DNA of 64,000 nt from Yoonia vestfoldensis DSM 16212 (GTDB lineage Bacteria; Pseudomonadota; Alphaproteobacteria; Rhodobacterales; Rhodobacteraceae): NCBI RefSeq assembly GCF_000382265.1, contig NZ_KB907974.1, positions 124,001 through 188,000 of the forward strand, given 5' to 3'. The translations under genes and the position numbers were made by a program. Every line of letters begins with the position of its first letter. The stretch's first letter is position 1. Of the stretch, positions 42,689 to 51,068 are shown piece by piece. The notes under the pieces were generated by a model. That model saw nothing but the letters and a program-made list of their open reading frames with translations. It did no database searches and was not told where the DNA came from.

Positions 42689-44431
42689 TTATCGCATTTC
42701 TTCTGCCGGGGTGACGCCAAGAATACCCAAACCGTGCGAAATGACAATCGCAACGGCCCGGATCAGCGCAATTTTCGCTTGTGTTGTATCAGAATCACCT
42801 TCCTGCAGGAAACGCAGCGAGGGATCGTCATTGCCACGGTTCCACAAAGAGTGGAAATCAGACGCAATATCATAGAGATAGAAGGCAATCCTGTGCGGCT
42901 CGTGGCCTTTGGCCGCGATTTCCACAAGCCGCGGCCATTCAGCGATCTTGCGCGCGACAGCCAGTTCGGCGTCATGCGTCAGGCCGGACAGATCGACCGC
43001 CGCCAATGTGGCGTCATCGACGGCGATGCCTGCATCGAGTGCCTTGCGCAGCACGGAATTGACCCGCGCGTGGGCGTATTGGACATAGAAAACGGGGTTG
43101 TCCTTGGATTGTTCCAGCACCTTTGCAAAATCGAAATCCAGCGGCGCGTCATTCTTGCGCGTCAGCATGTGGAAACGGGTCACGTCAGGCCCGACCTCGT
43201 CCACCACGTCGCGCAGGGTGATGAATGTCCCTGCCCGTTTCGACATCTTGAACGGCTCGCCGTTCTGGTAAAGCTTCACCAGCTGCGTCAGCTTGATGTC
43301 GAGCGGCACCTTGCCGTCCGATAGTGCCGCGACCGCTGCCTTCATCCGCTTGACGTATCCGCCGTGGTCGGCACCAAACACGTCGATCAGCGCGTCATAG
43401 CCGCGCTGCACCTTGTCATAGTGATAGGCGATGTCGGGCGCGAAATAGGTCCATGACCCGTCCGATTTCTGCACTGGCCGGTCCACGTCATCGCCGTGCG
43501 CAGTGGATCTGAACAGGGTCTGTTCACGCGGTTCCCAATCCTCGGGCGTCTTGCCTTTGGGGGGTTCCAGCGTGCCGCGATAGATCAGGCCCTTGGCATC
43601 AAGTTCTGCAATTGCTTTCTCGATCAAGCCGCTGCCATACAATGACTTTTCGGAATAGAAGCTGTCCATCGTGATGTTGAGTTGCGCCAGATCGGCGCGG
43701 ATCAGGTCCATCATCGCATCGGTGGCGAATTCGCGGACCTCTTCGAGCCAGAACTGTTCGCCTTTGTCGATGAACGCATCGCCGACTTTGGCTTTCAACG
43801 CCTCGCCCACAGGGATCAGGTAGTCGCCGGGATAGGTGCCTTCGGGCCAGTCCACGCTCAGGTCATGCGCCTCGAGATAGCGCATGTAGACCGACCGCGC
43901 GAGAACATCGACCTGCGCGCCACCGTCGTTGATGTAATATTCGCGGGTCACGTCATAGCCTGCGTAATCGAGCAGGCTCGCCAATGCGTCACCGAACACG
44001 GCACCGCGTGTGTGACCGACATGCAGCGGCCCGGTGGGGTTGGCGCTGACATATTCGACCAGCATCCGTTGCCCCTGCCCCAAGCTCGACCGCCCGAAAG
44101 CGGTATCTGACAGCGCCGCCTTGACGATGCCATGCCAGGCGGCGGGCACCAGACGCATGTTCAGAAATCCGGGCCCCGCGACATCGGCGCTGGCGATCAT
44201 CGGATCGGCGATAAGTTTGGCCGCCAAAGCTTCCGCAATCGTACGCGGGTTCAGGCCTGCGGGTTTGGCCAGCACCATCGCGGCATTGGTCGCCATATCG
44301 CCATGTGCGGCATCACGCGGAGGTTCGACCGCGACAGCATCCATGGCCAGCCCCTGTGGCAGCGCGCCATCGGCGACCATCTGGTCAAGACAGGCCAGCA
44401 CACGGCCCCGCACATCAGCGAAAAGGTTCAT
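42689..44431 (-). CDS. argS: Arginyl-tRNA synthetase
   Basis: Class I synthetase of 580 residues charging tRNA-Arg. The HIGH-type motif is HVGHTRGA and the KMSKS-type motif is FKMSKRAG. The anticodon-binding C-terminus includes [13 protein letters not shown] and ends [13 protein letters not shown]. Its stop lies 69 bases upstream of the SPOR gene. Nothing unusual in length or content. Confidence 0.98.
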   Translation of the reverse strand: MNLFADVRGRVLACLDQMVADGALPQGLAMDAVAVEPPRDAAHGDMATNAAMVLAKPAGLNPRTIAEALAAKLIADPMIASADVAGPGFLNMRLVPAAWHGIVKAALSDTAFGRSSLGQGQRMLVEYVSANPTGPLHVGHTRGAVFGDALASLLDYAGYDVTREYYINDGGAQVDVLARSVYMRYLEAHDLSVDWPEGTYPGDYLIPVGEALKAKVGDAFIDKGEQFWLEEVREFATDAMMDLIRADLAQLNITMDSFYSEKSLYGSGLIEKAIAELDAKGLIYRGTLEPPKGKTPEDWEPREQTLFRSTAHGDDVDRPVQKSDGSWTYFAPDIAYHYDKVQRGYDALIDVFGADHGGYVKRMKAAVAALSDGKVPLDIKLTQLVKLYQNGEPFKMSKRAGTFITLRDVVDEVGPDVTRFHMLTRKNDAPLDFDFAKVLEQSKDNPVFYVQYAHARVNSVLRKALDAGIAVDDATLAAVDLSGLTHDAELAVARKIAEWPRLVEIAAKGHEPHRIAFYLYDIASDFHSLWNRGNDDPSLRFLQEGDSDTTQAKIALIRAVAIVISHGLGILGVTPAEEMR

Positions 44432-44482
44432 TATATCAGGTCCATTTTTGATCCGGCAGGTGTATCACCCCCGCCGCCCGCG

Positions 44483-45655
44483 TCAATTCCCGTCGATCAC
44501 GCCCGGCGGGACGGTTTCGCCGCCGATCAGGCGGGAGTGTTCCTGAATGGCGAAACGGTCAGTCATGCCCGCGATGTAATCCGCCACGATCCGCGCGAGC
44601 GCGGTGCGGTCGGGCGCATCGGCCACGTCCTTGCGCCACTGTTTCGGCAATTCGCCGGGGTTGTCCATGAAGAAGGGGAACAGCTCGTTCACCATTTTTG
44701 TCACCACCACCCGCATCTCGACGACGGCGGGCGCGCGGTACATGCGTTCGAACAGGAATTGCCGGATCACCTTGAGATCGGTCCAAAGCGCGGGGGAAAA
44801 CTGGATCACCATGCGCCCCGCGTGGCGGATGTCATGCACAGTGGCAGGGTTCAGATCAGCCAGATTGCGGCGGCTGACGGCGATCACATCCTCGACCAGC
44901 ACGCCAAAAAAGCGGCGCAGCGCCTCGTGCCGGCGGCGGTAGTAGTTCAGGCCGGGATATTTCGCATCGACCCGCGCGAAGCAATCGCGCAGGATCGGCA
45001 GTTCCGCCAGATCGTCGGTGCTGAACAATTCTGCACGAAGTCCGTCGTGCAAGTCATGGTTATTATAGGCGATATCGTCGGAGAGTGCTGCAACCTGTGC
45101 CTCTGCACTGGCATGGGTGTGCAGTTCCAGATCATGGCGCGCGTTATAGGCGGCCAGCGCATAGGGGATGGCCCCCGTCACCGGCCCGTTGTGTTTGGCG
45201 ATGCCTTCCAGCGTTTCCCACGTCAGGTTCAGCCCGTCCCATTCGGCATAATGCCGTTCAAGATCGGTGACGATCCGCAGCGCCTGCGCATTGTGGTCGA
45301 ACCCGCCGTAGGGTTGCATCAGCGCATCAAGCGCCTCCTCACCCGTATGCCCGAAAGGCGTGTGGCCAAGGTCATGCGCCAAGGCGACCGCCTCGGTCAG
45401 CTCCACGTTCAGGCCCAAGGTCGCGGCGATGGTGCGGGCGACCTGTGCGACCTCGATCGAATGGGTCAGGCGGGTGCGGAAATAATCGCCTTCATGTTCG
45501 ATGAACACTTGCGTCTTGTGTTTCAGCCGCCGGAAGGCCGAGGCATGGATAATCCGGTCGCGGTCGCGCTGAAAGGGCGAACGGAAGGTGCTTTCTTCCT
45601 CGGCATAAAGCCTGCCGCGCGGATTGGCCGGATCGGTCGCATAGGGCGCTGTCAT
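44483..45655 (-). CDS. dgt: Deoxyguanosinetriphosphate triphosphohydrolase-like protein
   Basis: HD-domain dNTP triphosphohydrolase of 390 residues, releasing deoxynucleosides and triphosphate. Metal motif: RTRLTHSIEVAQVAR (His), ALAHDLGHTPFGHTGEEAL (His-Asp) and a later Asp in SDDIAYNNHDLHDG. This is the Dgt type 2 family present with argS in alphaproteobacteria. The native substrate may be broader than dGTP. It is divergent from the IscA-type gene. Confidence 0.93.
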   Translation of the reverse strand: MTAPYATDPANPRGRLYAEEESTFRSPFQRDRDRIIHASAFRRLKHKTQVFIEHEGDYFRTRLTHSIEVAQVARTIAATLGLNVELTEAVALAHDLGHTPFGHTGEEALDALMQPYGGFDHNAQALRIVTDLERHYAEWDGLNLTWETLEGIAKHNGPVTGAIPYALAAYNARHDLELHTHASAEAQVAALSDDIAYNNHDLHDGLRAELFSTDDLAELPILRDCFARVDAKYPGLNYYRRRHEALRRFFGVLVEDVIAVSRRNLADLNPATVHDIRHAGRMVIQFSPALWTDLKVIRQFLFERMYRAPAVVEMRVVVTKMVNELFPFFMDNPGELPKQWRKDVADAPDRTALARIVADYIAGMTDRFAIQEHSRLIGGETVPPGVIDGN

Positions 45656-45725
45656 GGGTTTGCCTGTTGTCGGGTTTGCCTGACTTGCCTATATGTCAAA
45701 GATCAACAATCCGAAAGGTGATGCA

Positions 45726-46052
45726 ATGCTCACGCTTCCTCCCAAAGTCACGCCGCGCGCTTTTGAACGGCTGGCGGAAATCGGCGCTGCCGCACAAGGC
45801 AAGGCCTTGCGCATCGCGGTCGAAGGCGGCGGCTGTTCGGGGTTCCAGTATGAAATCGATCTGGACGAACCCAAGGACGACGACCTGATCCTGTCGGACA
45901 AGGGCGAAACCGTGGTGATCGATTCCATGTCCCTGCCGTTCCTGACCGATGCGGTGATCGATTTTTCCGAAGAACTGATCGGCGCGCGCTTTGTGATCCA
46001 GAACCCCAATGCATCGTCGTCCTGCGGCTGCGGCACATCGTTTGCGATGTAA
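45726..46052 (+). CDS. Iron-sulfur cluster insertion protein, HesB/IscA family (ErpA-like)
   Basis: A-type carrier of 108 residues that delivers Fe-S clusters to target proteins. The three conserved cysteines are present: GGGCSGFQYEIDL and SSSCGCGTSFAM. ATG 45726 is preceded by AAAGGTG; the longer in-frame start at 45693 falls in the leader. It is most like ErpA/IscA. The position away from the suf cluster, next to xthA, is usual in Rhodobacterales. Its TAA shares one base with the xthA ATG. Confidence 0.93.
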   Translation: MLTLPPKVTPRAFERLAEIGAAAQGKALRIAVEGGGCSGFQYEIDLDEPKDDDLILSDKGETVVIDSMSLPFLTDAVIDFSEELIGARFVIQNPNASSSCGCGTSFAM

Positions 46053-46831
46053 TGAAAATCGCGACTTTCAACATCAACGGCGTCAAGGCGCGGATCGAAA
46101 CCCTGTGCGACTGGCTGGATGACAGCGCGCCTGACGTGGCGATCCTGCAAGAAATCAAGTCGGTGAACGAGGCCTTTCCCCGCGAGCTGATCGAGGACCG
46201 CGGCTATACTTTGGAAACACACGGGCAAAAGGGCTTCAACGGGGTCGCAATCCTGTCGAAACTGCCGCTGGAGGATGTGACCCGCGGTCTGCCCGGTGAC
46301 GATGCCGACGAACAGGCCCGCTGGATCGAGGCGACGGTCGTGAGCGATGTGGCCGTGCGGATCTGCGGGCTTTACCTGCCCAACGGCAACCCCGCGCCGG
46401 GGCCGAAGTTCGACTATAAGCTGGCATGGATGGACCGCCTGCTGTCCCGCGCCCGCGACCTGCTGGCGGACGAGATGCCCGCGCTGATGGCGGGCGATTA
46501 CAACATCATCCCGCAGGCGGTGGACGCCGCCCGCCCCGAAGTCTGGCGCGATGATGCGTTGTTCCGGTCCGAAAGCCGCGCCGCCTATCGCCGTGTGCTG
46601 AACCTTGGCTTTACCGAAGCCTTCCGTACCCGTGAACCGGGGACAGGACATTATTCGTTCTGGGATTATCAGGCGGGGGCCTGGGAGAAAAACAACGGTA
46701 TCCGCATTGACCACTTTCTGCTGACCCCGCAATGCGCGGACCTGCTGGCGGGGGCATGGATCGAGAAGGATCTGCGCGCCCGCGACAAGCCGTCGGATCA
46801 TGTGCCGGTCTGGGTGGAACTGCGCCCCTGA
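46052..46831 (+). CDS. xthA: Exodeoxyribonuclease III (AP endonuclease)
   Basis: Base-excision-repair AP endonuclease and 3' exonuclease. 259 residues. The family features are KIATFNINGVKARI, ILQEIKSVNEAFP, GLYLPNGNP, AGDYNIIPQAVDA, and the C-terminal RIDHFLLTPQCA...PSDHVPVWVEL, including the catalytic Asp-His. ATG overlaps the IscA-type stop by one base. It is followed by repeat copy E. Confidence 0.96.
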   Translation: MKIATFNINGVKARIETLCDWLDDSAPDVAILQEIKSVNEAFPRELIEDRGYTLETHGQKGFNGVAILSKLPLEDVTRGLPGDDADEQARWIEATVVSDVAVRICGLYLPNGNPAPGPKFDYKLAWMDRLLSRARDLLADEMPALMAGDYNIIPQAVDAARPEVWRDDALFRSESRAAYRRVLNLGFTEAFRTREPGTGHYSFWDYQAGAWEKNNGIRIDHFLLTPQCADLLAGAWIEKDLRARDKPSDHVPVWVELRP

Positions 46832-46841
46832 CGGGGCTTGT

Positions 46842-46875
46842 GGCCTTCGGCGAGGATATTTTTACTCGGAAGATG
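46842..46875 (+). repeat. Dispersed repeat copy E (type 1)
   Basis: GGCCTTCGGCGAGGATATTT followed by TTACTCGGAAGATG. Its reverse strand is read as the last codons TSSSE and the stop of the flavin monooxygenase gene that begins on the other side. Confidence 0.8.
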
Positions 46876-47998
46876 ATGTCACGTCGTGGTCATAGAGCCA
46901 GCCGAGGCGGTTTATGAAGGCGTCGGGGGCGATCTTGCCCAGCGTTTTCAGCCCAAGATGCGCCACGCGCCGCTGTAGCCCCGACAGATGGTAATTGCGC
47001 GCATTGGCATTGGCGGCGGCGATGGCGCGCGCCACACGCGGGCGGCGGGCGCCTTGATAAGCCTGCAGCGCCTCTACCAGATCAGGCTGTGCACGGGTCA
47101 TGCGGGCGAGGGCCAAGGCATCCTCGATCGCGAGATTTGCGCCTTGCGCCAGAAACGGCAGCGTCGGGTGCGCGGCGTCACCGAGAAGTACGATCCGGTC
47201 GTTGTGCCAGTGTTCTGCCACGGGATGGCGGAACAGGCCCCATAGGTTTGCGACCTCGACCCGTGCCAGCAGGTCCCGCAGCGCCGGCGCGCAATCTGTG
47301 AAAGCTGCGCACAGGTTCGCAGGGTCATCGGCGTGGTACCAGCCTTCGGCGGCCCAGGTGGCGCGTTCCTGCACGGCGACGATGTTCAGACGGTTGCCGG
47401 GCAATGGATAGGTCACGACATGGCGGCCTGGGGCCATCCAGATTTGCGCCATGGGCGGGACGTCAGCGGCGGGGATGATTGCGCGCCAAGCGACCTGTCC
47501 GGTGAAAAACGGGGCGGCTGGGCTGTTCAACAGAGGGCGGGCAAGGGAATGCAGACCATCTGCGCCGATGGTCAGGTCTGCGTCTGCCATGCCTGCCGCT
47601 GTCATATCCGCAATCCGCGCGTTGAGGATGATTCGCACGCCTGCATCCGCGCAGGCCTGCGCCAGCAGACCGATCAGGTCCGCGCGGTGCAGAAAACGGT
47701 AAGGCGGGGTCTGACGGCTGAGGTCGAACCGTGCGATGGGGTGTGCGGTCAGCGCATCCATCGGTTGGACGGCCTCGGCGCGCAGGCCCGCCTGATCCAG
47801 CGCACCGGCAAGCCCGAGCGCGTGGAGAGCGCGGGCGCCATTGGGGGTGATTTGCAGCCCTGCGCCCACCTCGGTGATCGCAGGGGCCTGTTCATGGAGG
47901 GTGACGTTGGCACCTTGGCGCGCAAAGGCAAGCGCGGCGGTCAGCCCGCCGATGCCACCGCCGATGATGGCGATGGTGCGTCCGGCGTTGGCACCCAC
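46862..47998 (-). CDS. FAD-dependent monooxygenase (UbiH / salicylate-hydroxylase type)
   Basis: Class A flavoprotein monooxygenase of 378 residues that hydroxylates an aromatic or isoprenoid-like substrate with NAD(P)H. FAD motifs: GGGIGGLTAALAFARQGANVTLHEQ at the N-terminus, DG in TIGADGLHS, and LLGDAAHPTLPFLAQGANLAIEDALAL. The start is GTG at 47998, only 1 base after the dksA stop. The last residues SSSE and the stop codon come from repeat copy E. Substrate is unknown; no pathway neighbours. Confidence 0.87.
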   Translation of the reverse strand: MGANAGRTIAIIGGGIGGLTAALAFARQGANVTLHEQAPAITEVGAGLQITPNGARALHALGLAGALDQAGLRAEAVQPMDALTAHPIARFDLSRQTPPYRFLHRADLIGLLAQACADAGVRIILNARIADMTAAGMADADLTIGADGLHSLARPLLNSPAAPFFTGQVAWRAIIPAADVPPMAQIWMAPGRHVVTYPLPGNRLNIVAVQERATWAAEGWYHADDPANLCAAFTDCAPALRDLLARVEVANLWGLFRHPVAEHWHNDRIVLLGDAAHPTLPFLAQGANLAIEDALALARMTRAQPDLVEALQAYQGARRPRVARAIAAANANARNYHLSGLQRRVAHLGLKTLGKIAPDAFINRLGWLYDHDVTSSSE

Positions 47999-47999
47999 C

Positions 48000-48422
48000 T
48001 CAATCGTCGCGGTGGACTTTTTCGCGCCGCTCGTGGCGTTCCTGCGCTTCGAGGCTCATCGTGGCGATGGGGCGCGCGTCCAGCCGCTTGAGCGAGATCG
48101 GCTCTCCGGTGATTTCGCAATAGCCGTATTCGCCGTCGTCGATCCGGCGGAGTGCGGCGTCGATCTTGCTGACCAGTTTGCGCTGGCGGTCGCGGGTGCG
48201 CAATTCGATGGAACGGTCGGTTTCTTCGGACGCACGGTCGGCCACATCTGGGATATTGCGGGTCTGGTCTTTCATGCCGGCGACAGTATCGCGGCTGTCT
48301 TCGAGAATTTCCGCCTTCCAGTCGAGCAGTTTGCGGCGGAAATATTCGGTCTGCCGTTCGTTCATGAAAGGTTCGTCATCGGCCGGACGATAATCGTTCG
48401 AAAGAAACACTTCAGCTTTCAT
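48000..48422 (-). CDS. dksA: RNA polymerase-binding DksA with degenerate zinc finger
   Basis: Stringent-response cofactor that binds the RNA polymerase secondary channel with ppGpp. 140 residues. The coiled-coil tip motif DxxDxA is present as Asp59-Val-Ala-Asp62-Arg-Ala64. The four-cysteine zinc site of E. coli DksA is lost: Cys102 remains and Thr105 replaces the second (YCEITGEPI), and the other two positions fall in IATMSLEAQER with no Cys. Zinc-independent DksA forms are known in Pseudomonas (DksA2) and Rhodobacter. It is upstream of the flavin monooxygenase and divergent from moxR. Confidence 0.93.
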   Translation of the reverse strand: MKAEVFLSNDYRPADDEPFMNERQTEYFRRKLLDWKAEILEDSRDTVAGMKDQTRNIPDVADRASEETDRSIELRTRDRQRKLVSKIDAALRRIDDGEYGYCEITGEPISLKRLDARPIATMSLEAQERHERREKVHRDD

Positions 48423-48602
48423 CGCTTTTCCCTTGTCTGGCGATTGGGTGGCGCGGGGCGGTGGCTGATCCGCTGCGGTCCCAATTCAAGCGCCGTTTAC
48501 CCCTTTGGCCTTGCCGTGTCACCCCCTGAATTGATCAGGCCGTCAGGTGTTGATGATCGTGGCAGACCTGCTAGCTTGCGCGGAAACCAAAAGGTAAAAA
48601 CG

Positions 48603-49442
48603 ATGCAGTTCACCGGCACCGACAGCTATATCGCCACCGAGGATCTGAAAATGGCGGTCAATGCGGCTGTCACGCTGGAACGGCCCCTGCTGGTCAAGGG
48701 CGAACCCGGCACCGGCAAGACAGAGCTTGCGCGTCAGGTCAGCGCCGCCTTGGGCCTGCCGATGATCGAATGGCACATCAAATCGACGACCAAGGCGCAA
48801 CAGGGGCTTTATGAATACGACGCCGTCAGCCGGTTGCGCGACAGCCAGCTGGGTGATGCACGGGTCAACGACGTCGCCAATTACATCAAGCGCGGCAAGC
48901 TCTGGCAGGCCTTTGCCGCCAAGGGTCGTGTCGTGCTGCTGATCGACGAGGTGGACAAGGCCGATATCGAATTTCCCAACGATCTGTTGCAGGAACTCGA
49001 CCGGATGGAATTCCACGTCTACGAGACCGGCGAGACGGTCAAGGCCATCCACCGCCCCATCGTCATCATCACGTCCAACAACGAAAAGGAACTGCCCGAC
49101 GCCTTTTTGCGGCGGTGCTTTTTCCATTACATCCGCTTTCCCGATCTCGACACGCTGCGCCGGATCGTGGCCGTGCATCACCCCGGCATCAAGGAGGCCT
49201 TGCTGACCACGGCGCTGACGCAATTCTACGAGATCCGCGACACGCCGGGGCTGAAAAAGAAACCTTCGACCTCCGAGGTGCTGGACTGGCTGAAACTGCT
49301 GCTGGCCGAGGATCTGACGCCCGAGGATCTGCGCCGCGACGGGGCGGATGCCCTGCCCCGCCTGCATGGCGCGCTGCTCAAGAACGAACAGGATGTGCAT
49401 CTGTTCGAAAGGCTGGCCTTCTTGGCGCGCGGCAAGAGGTGA
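48603..49442 (+). CDS. MoxR family AAA+ ATPase
   Basis: Chaperone-like ATPase of 279 residues that usually works with VWA-domain proteins on metal-cofactor insertion or protein activation. Walker A GEPGTGKT (residues 33-40), Walker B LLIDEVDKA (112-120), sensor and arginine region IITSNNEKELPDAFLRRCFFHY. ATG 48603 gives MQFTGTDSYIATEDLKMAVNAAV, the right place for the fold; the long upstream extension is non-coding. It heads the 48.6-53.8 kb run and is followed, after a lipoprotein and a tiny membrane protein, by a CoxE-like VWA protein. Confidence 0.93.
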   Translation: MQFTGTDSYIATEDLKMAVNAAVTLERPLLVKGEPGTGKTELARQVSAALGLPMIEWHIKSTTKAQQGLYEYDAVSRLRDSQLGDARVNDVANYIKRGKLWQAFAAKGRVVLLIDEVDKADIEFPNDLLQELDRMEFHVYETGETVKAIHRPIVIITSNNEKELPDAFLRRCFFHYIRFPDLDTLRRIVAVHHPGIKEALLTTALTQFYEIRDTPGLKKKPSTSEVLDWLKLLLAEDLTPEDLRRDGADALPRLHGALLKNEQDVHLFERLAFLARGKR

Positions 49443-49522
49443 CGGGCCTGCACGCTGACGTGACTGGTCATGTCCGGTGCTGCCGCTATGCTGTGCAGGG
49501 TGCGTCAACCACCGGACCTTTC

Positions 49523-50881
49523 ATGAAATACCTGATCCTGTTTGCCCTTGTGGTCATGACGGCCTGCGCGCCGCAGCCGGGCACGGCACCTTTGCCGGAC
49601 GGGGCAGAGCCGGTGCGCCTGGACTTTCCGGCGATGCGCAGCTTTGCCGCAAACAGCCCCGGTCCGGCGCGCCGCCCGAACGCCGAAATGGCCCGCGATT
49701 TCTTTGATCTGAGTTTTCAGTTGGAAAGCGGGCGACCATTGCCGCTGTTCACCCGCTTCGAGGGTCCGATCAGCGTCGGGTTCAACGGCTCTGCCCCTGC
49801 GCATCTGGTCAGCGATCTGGACGGTCTGCTGGCGCGCCTGCGCGCAGAGGCAGGGATCGACATCCGCCGCGCGCCCGCCACCGGGGCGGACATCATCATC
49901 GAACTCGTCTCGCCGCGCGAATTGCGCCAGACGGCGCCCGGTGCCGCCTGTTTCGTCGTACCCCGCGTGCGGAACTGGGCGGAATTACGGCGCGCAAGGC
50001 GCAGCCCGGTCATCGACTGGACGACATTGCAGGTCCGTGAACGGGCCGCCGTCTTTCTGCCCGACGATGCGACACCACAGGAAATGCGCGATTGTCTGCA
50101 TGAGGAACTGGCACAGGCGCTTGGCCCGCTCAACGACCTTTATCACTTGCCCGACTCCGTCTTCAATGACGACAACATGCATGCCGTGCTGACGGGCTTC
50201 GACATGCTGATCCTCCGCGTGACCTATGCATCCGAATTGCGCAGCGGCATGACGCCGCCCGAAGTGATGTCGCTGGTGCCGGGCATTCTTGCGCGGCTGA
50301 ACCCTGGGGGCGAACGCGGTCGCGGGCAAATCATGGGGCCGACGGGCCGCGACTGGATCGGTGCGATGACGATCGCTCTGGGCGGCGGCGCAACGCCGGC
50401 GGTCCGACGTCAGCAGGCCGCGCGGGCCATCGCGATCGGTCAGGCGCGCGGCTGGACCGGGCCGCGTGCGGGGTTCGCACAATATGCCTTTGGCAGGCTC
50501 CAGATCGGAAATGACCAGTCACTGGCGCTGGGGGCTTTCGCGGCCGCAGGTCTGGCCTATGGCGGTGACGAAAAGCTGCGCATCCACGCCGCCCATGTCA
50601 CGGTACAGATGGCGGCCTTCGCCTTGATCGCGCGCGATGCAGAGACGATACTGGACCTGACCGGCCCCGCGATGGAGGTGGCGCGGCAACATGAAAACGC
50701 GGCCTTGCTGGCGCTGCTGATGATGTTCCGCGCCGAGGCGCTGGACCTGCAAGGGCAGACCGAGGCCGCGATGGCACTGCGGCTGGACAGTCTGGGATGG
50801 GGGTTATACGGGTTCGGCAGCCGGGACGAGGTGATTGCGCGGCTCAACGAGATCGCAAGCCTGCCGCGCCCGCCTAGCTAG
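49523..50881 (+). CDS. DUF2927 family lipoprotein
   Basis: Envelope lipoprotein of 452 residues. MKYLILFALVVMTAC is a signal with lipobox, Cys15 being the lipidated residue. The DUF2927 part is MARDFFDLSFQLESGRPLPLFTRFEGPISVGF ... IDIRRAPATGADIIIELVSPRELRQ, and CLHEELAQALGPLNDLYHLPDSVFNDDN resembles a degenerate metalloprotease helix (HEE rather than HExxH), so catalysis is doubtful. The C-terminal half is Ala-rich helical, like tetratricopeptide repeats (GRLQIGNDQSLALGAFAAAGLAYG). It lies between moxR and its VWA partner. Confidence 0.82.
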   Translation: MKYLILFALVVMTACAPQPGTAPLPDGAEPVRLDFPAMRSFAANSPGPARRPNAEMARDFFDLSFQLESGRPLPLFTRFEGPISVGFNGSAPAHLVSDLDGLLARLRAEAGIDIRRAPATGADIIIELVSPRELRQTAPGAACFVVPRVRNWAELRRARRSPVIDWTTLQVRERAAVFLPDDATPQEMRDCLHEELAQALGPLNDLYHLPDSVFNDDNMHAVLTGFDMLILRVTYASELRSGMTPPEVMSLVPGILARLNPGGERGRGQIMGPTGRDWIGAMTIALGGGATPAVRRQQAARAIAIGQARGWTGPRAGFAQYAFGRLQIGNDQSLALGAFAAAGLAYGGDEKLRIHAAHVTVQMAAFALIARDAETILDLTGPAMEVARQHENAALLALLMMFRAEALDLQGQTEAAMALRLDSLGWGLYGFGSRDEVIARLNEIASLPRPPS

Positions 50882-50893
50882 AAAGGTATCACG

Positions 50894-51064
50894 ATGATCT
50901 ATCCACTTTCCGGGCTCATGATCGGGGCTGCTGTCGGGGCATGGCGCGCCAGGGCGAACGGCGGCAAGGGCCTTGATATGTTGCAATGGGCGGCCGGCTT
51001 TGGCATCGCCTTCGGTCTGGTTGGCCTGTTTGTGCTGATCTTCATCGAACGCAGCATGCTCTGA
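50894..51064 (+). CDS. 56-residue two-helix membrane protein
   Basis: Small gene below common size cut-offs. It reads MIYPLSGLMIGAAVGAWRARANGGKGLDML and then QWAAGFGIAFGLVGLFVLIFIERSML. Two hydrophobic helices flank a short basic loop (RARANGGKG), a helical hairpin. AAAGG (50882-50886) precedes the ATG at good spacing. It starts 12 bases after the DUF2927 stop and ends 4 bases before the VWA gene, so it is in the same operon. No family is recognised. It may anchor or modulate the MoxR-VWA machinery at the membrane. Confidence 0.75.
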   Translation: MIYPLSGLMIGAAVGAWRARANGGKGLDMLQWAAGFGIAFGLVGLFVLIFIERSML

Positions 51065-51068
51065 CCGG

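Noticed and set aside
49523..50881. DUF2927 protein as an active zinc protease
   Set aside because: The helix has HEE in place of HExxH and no third ligand can be named, so activity is not claimed.
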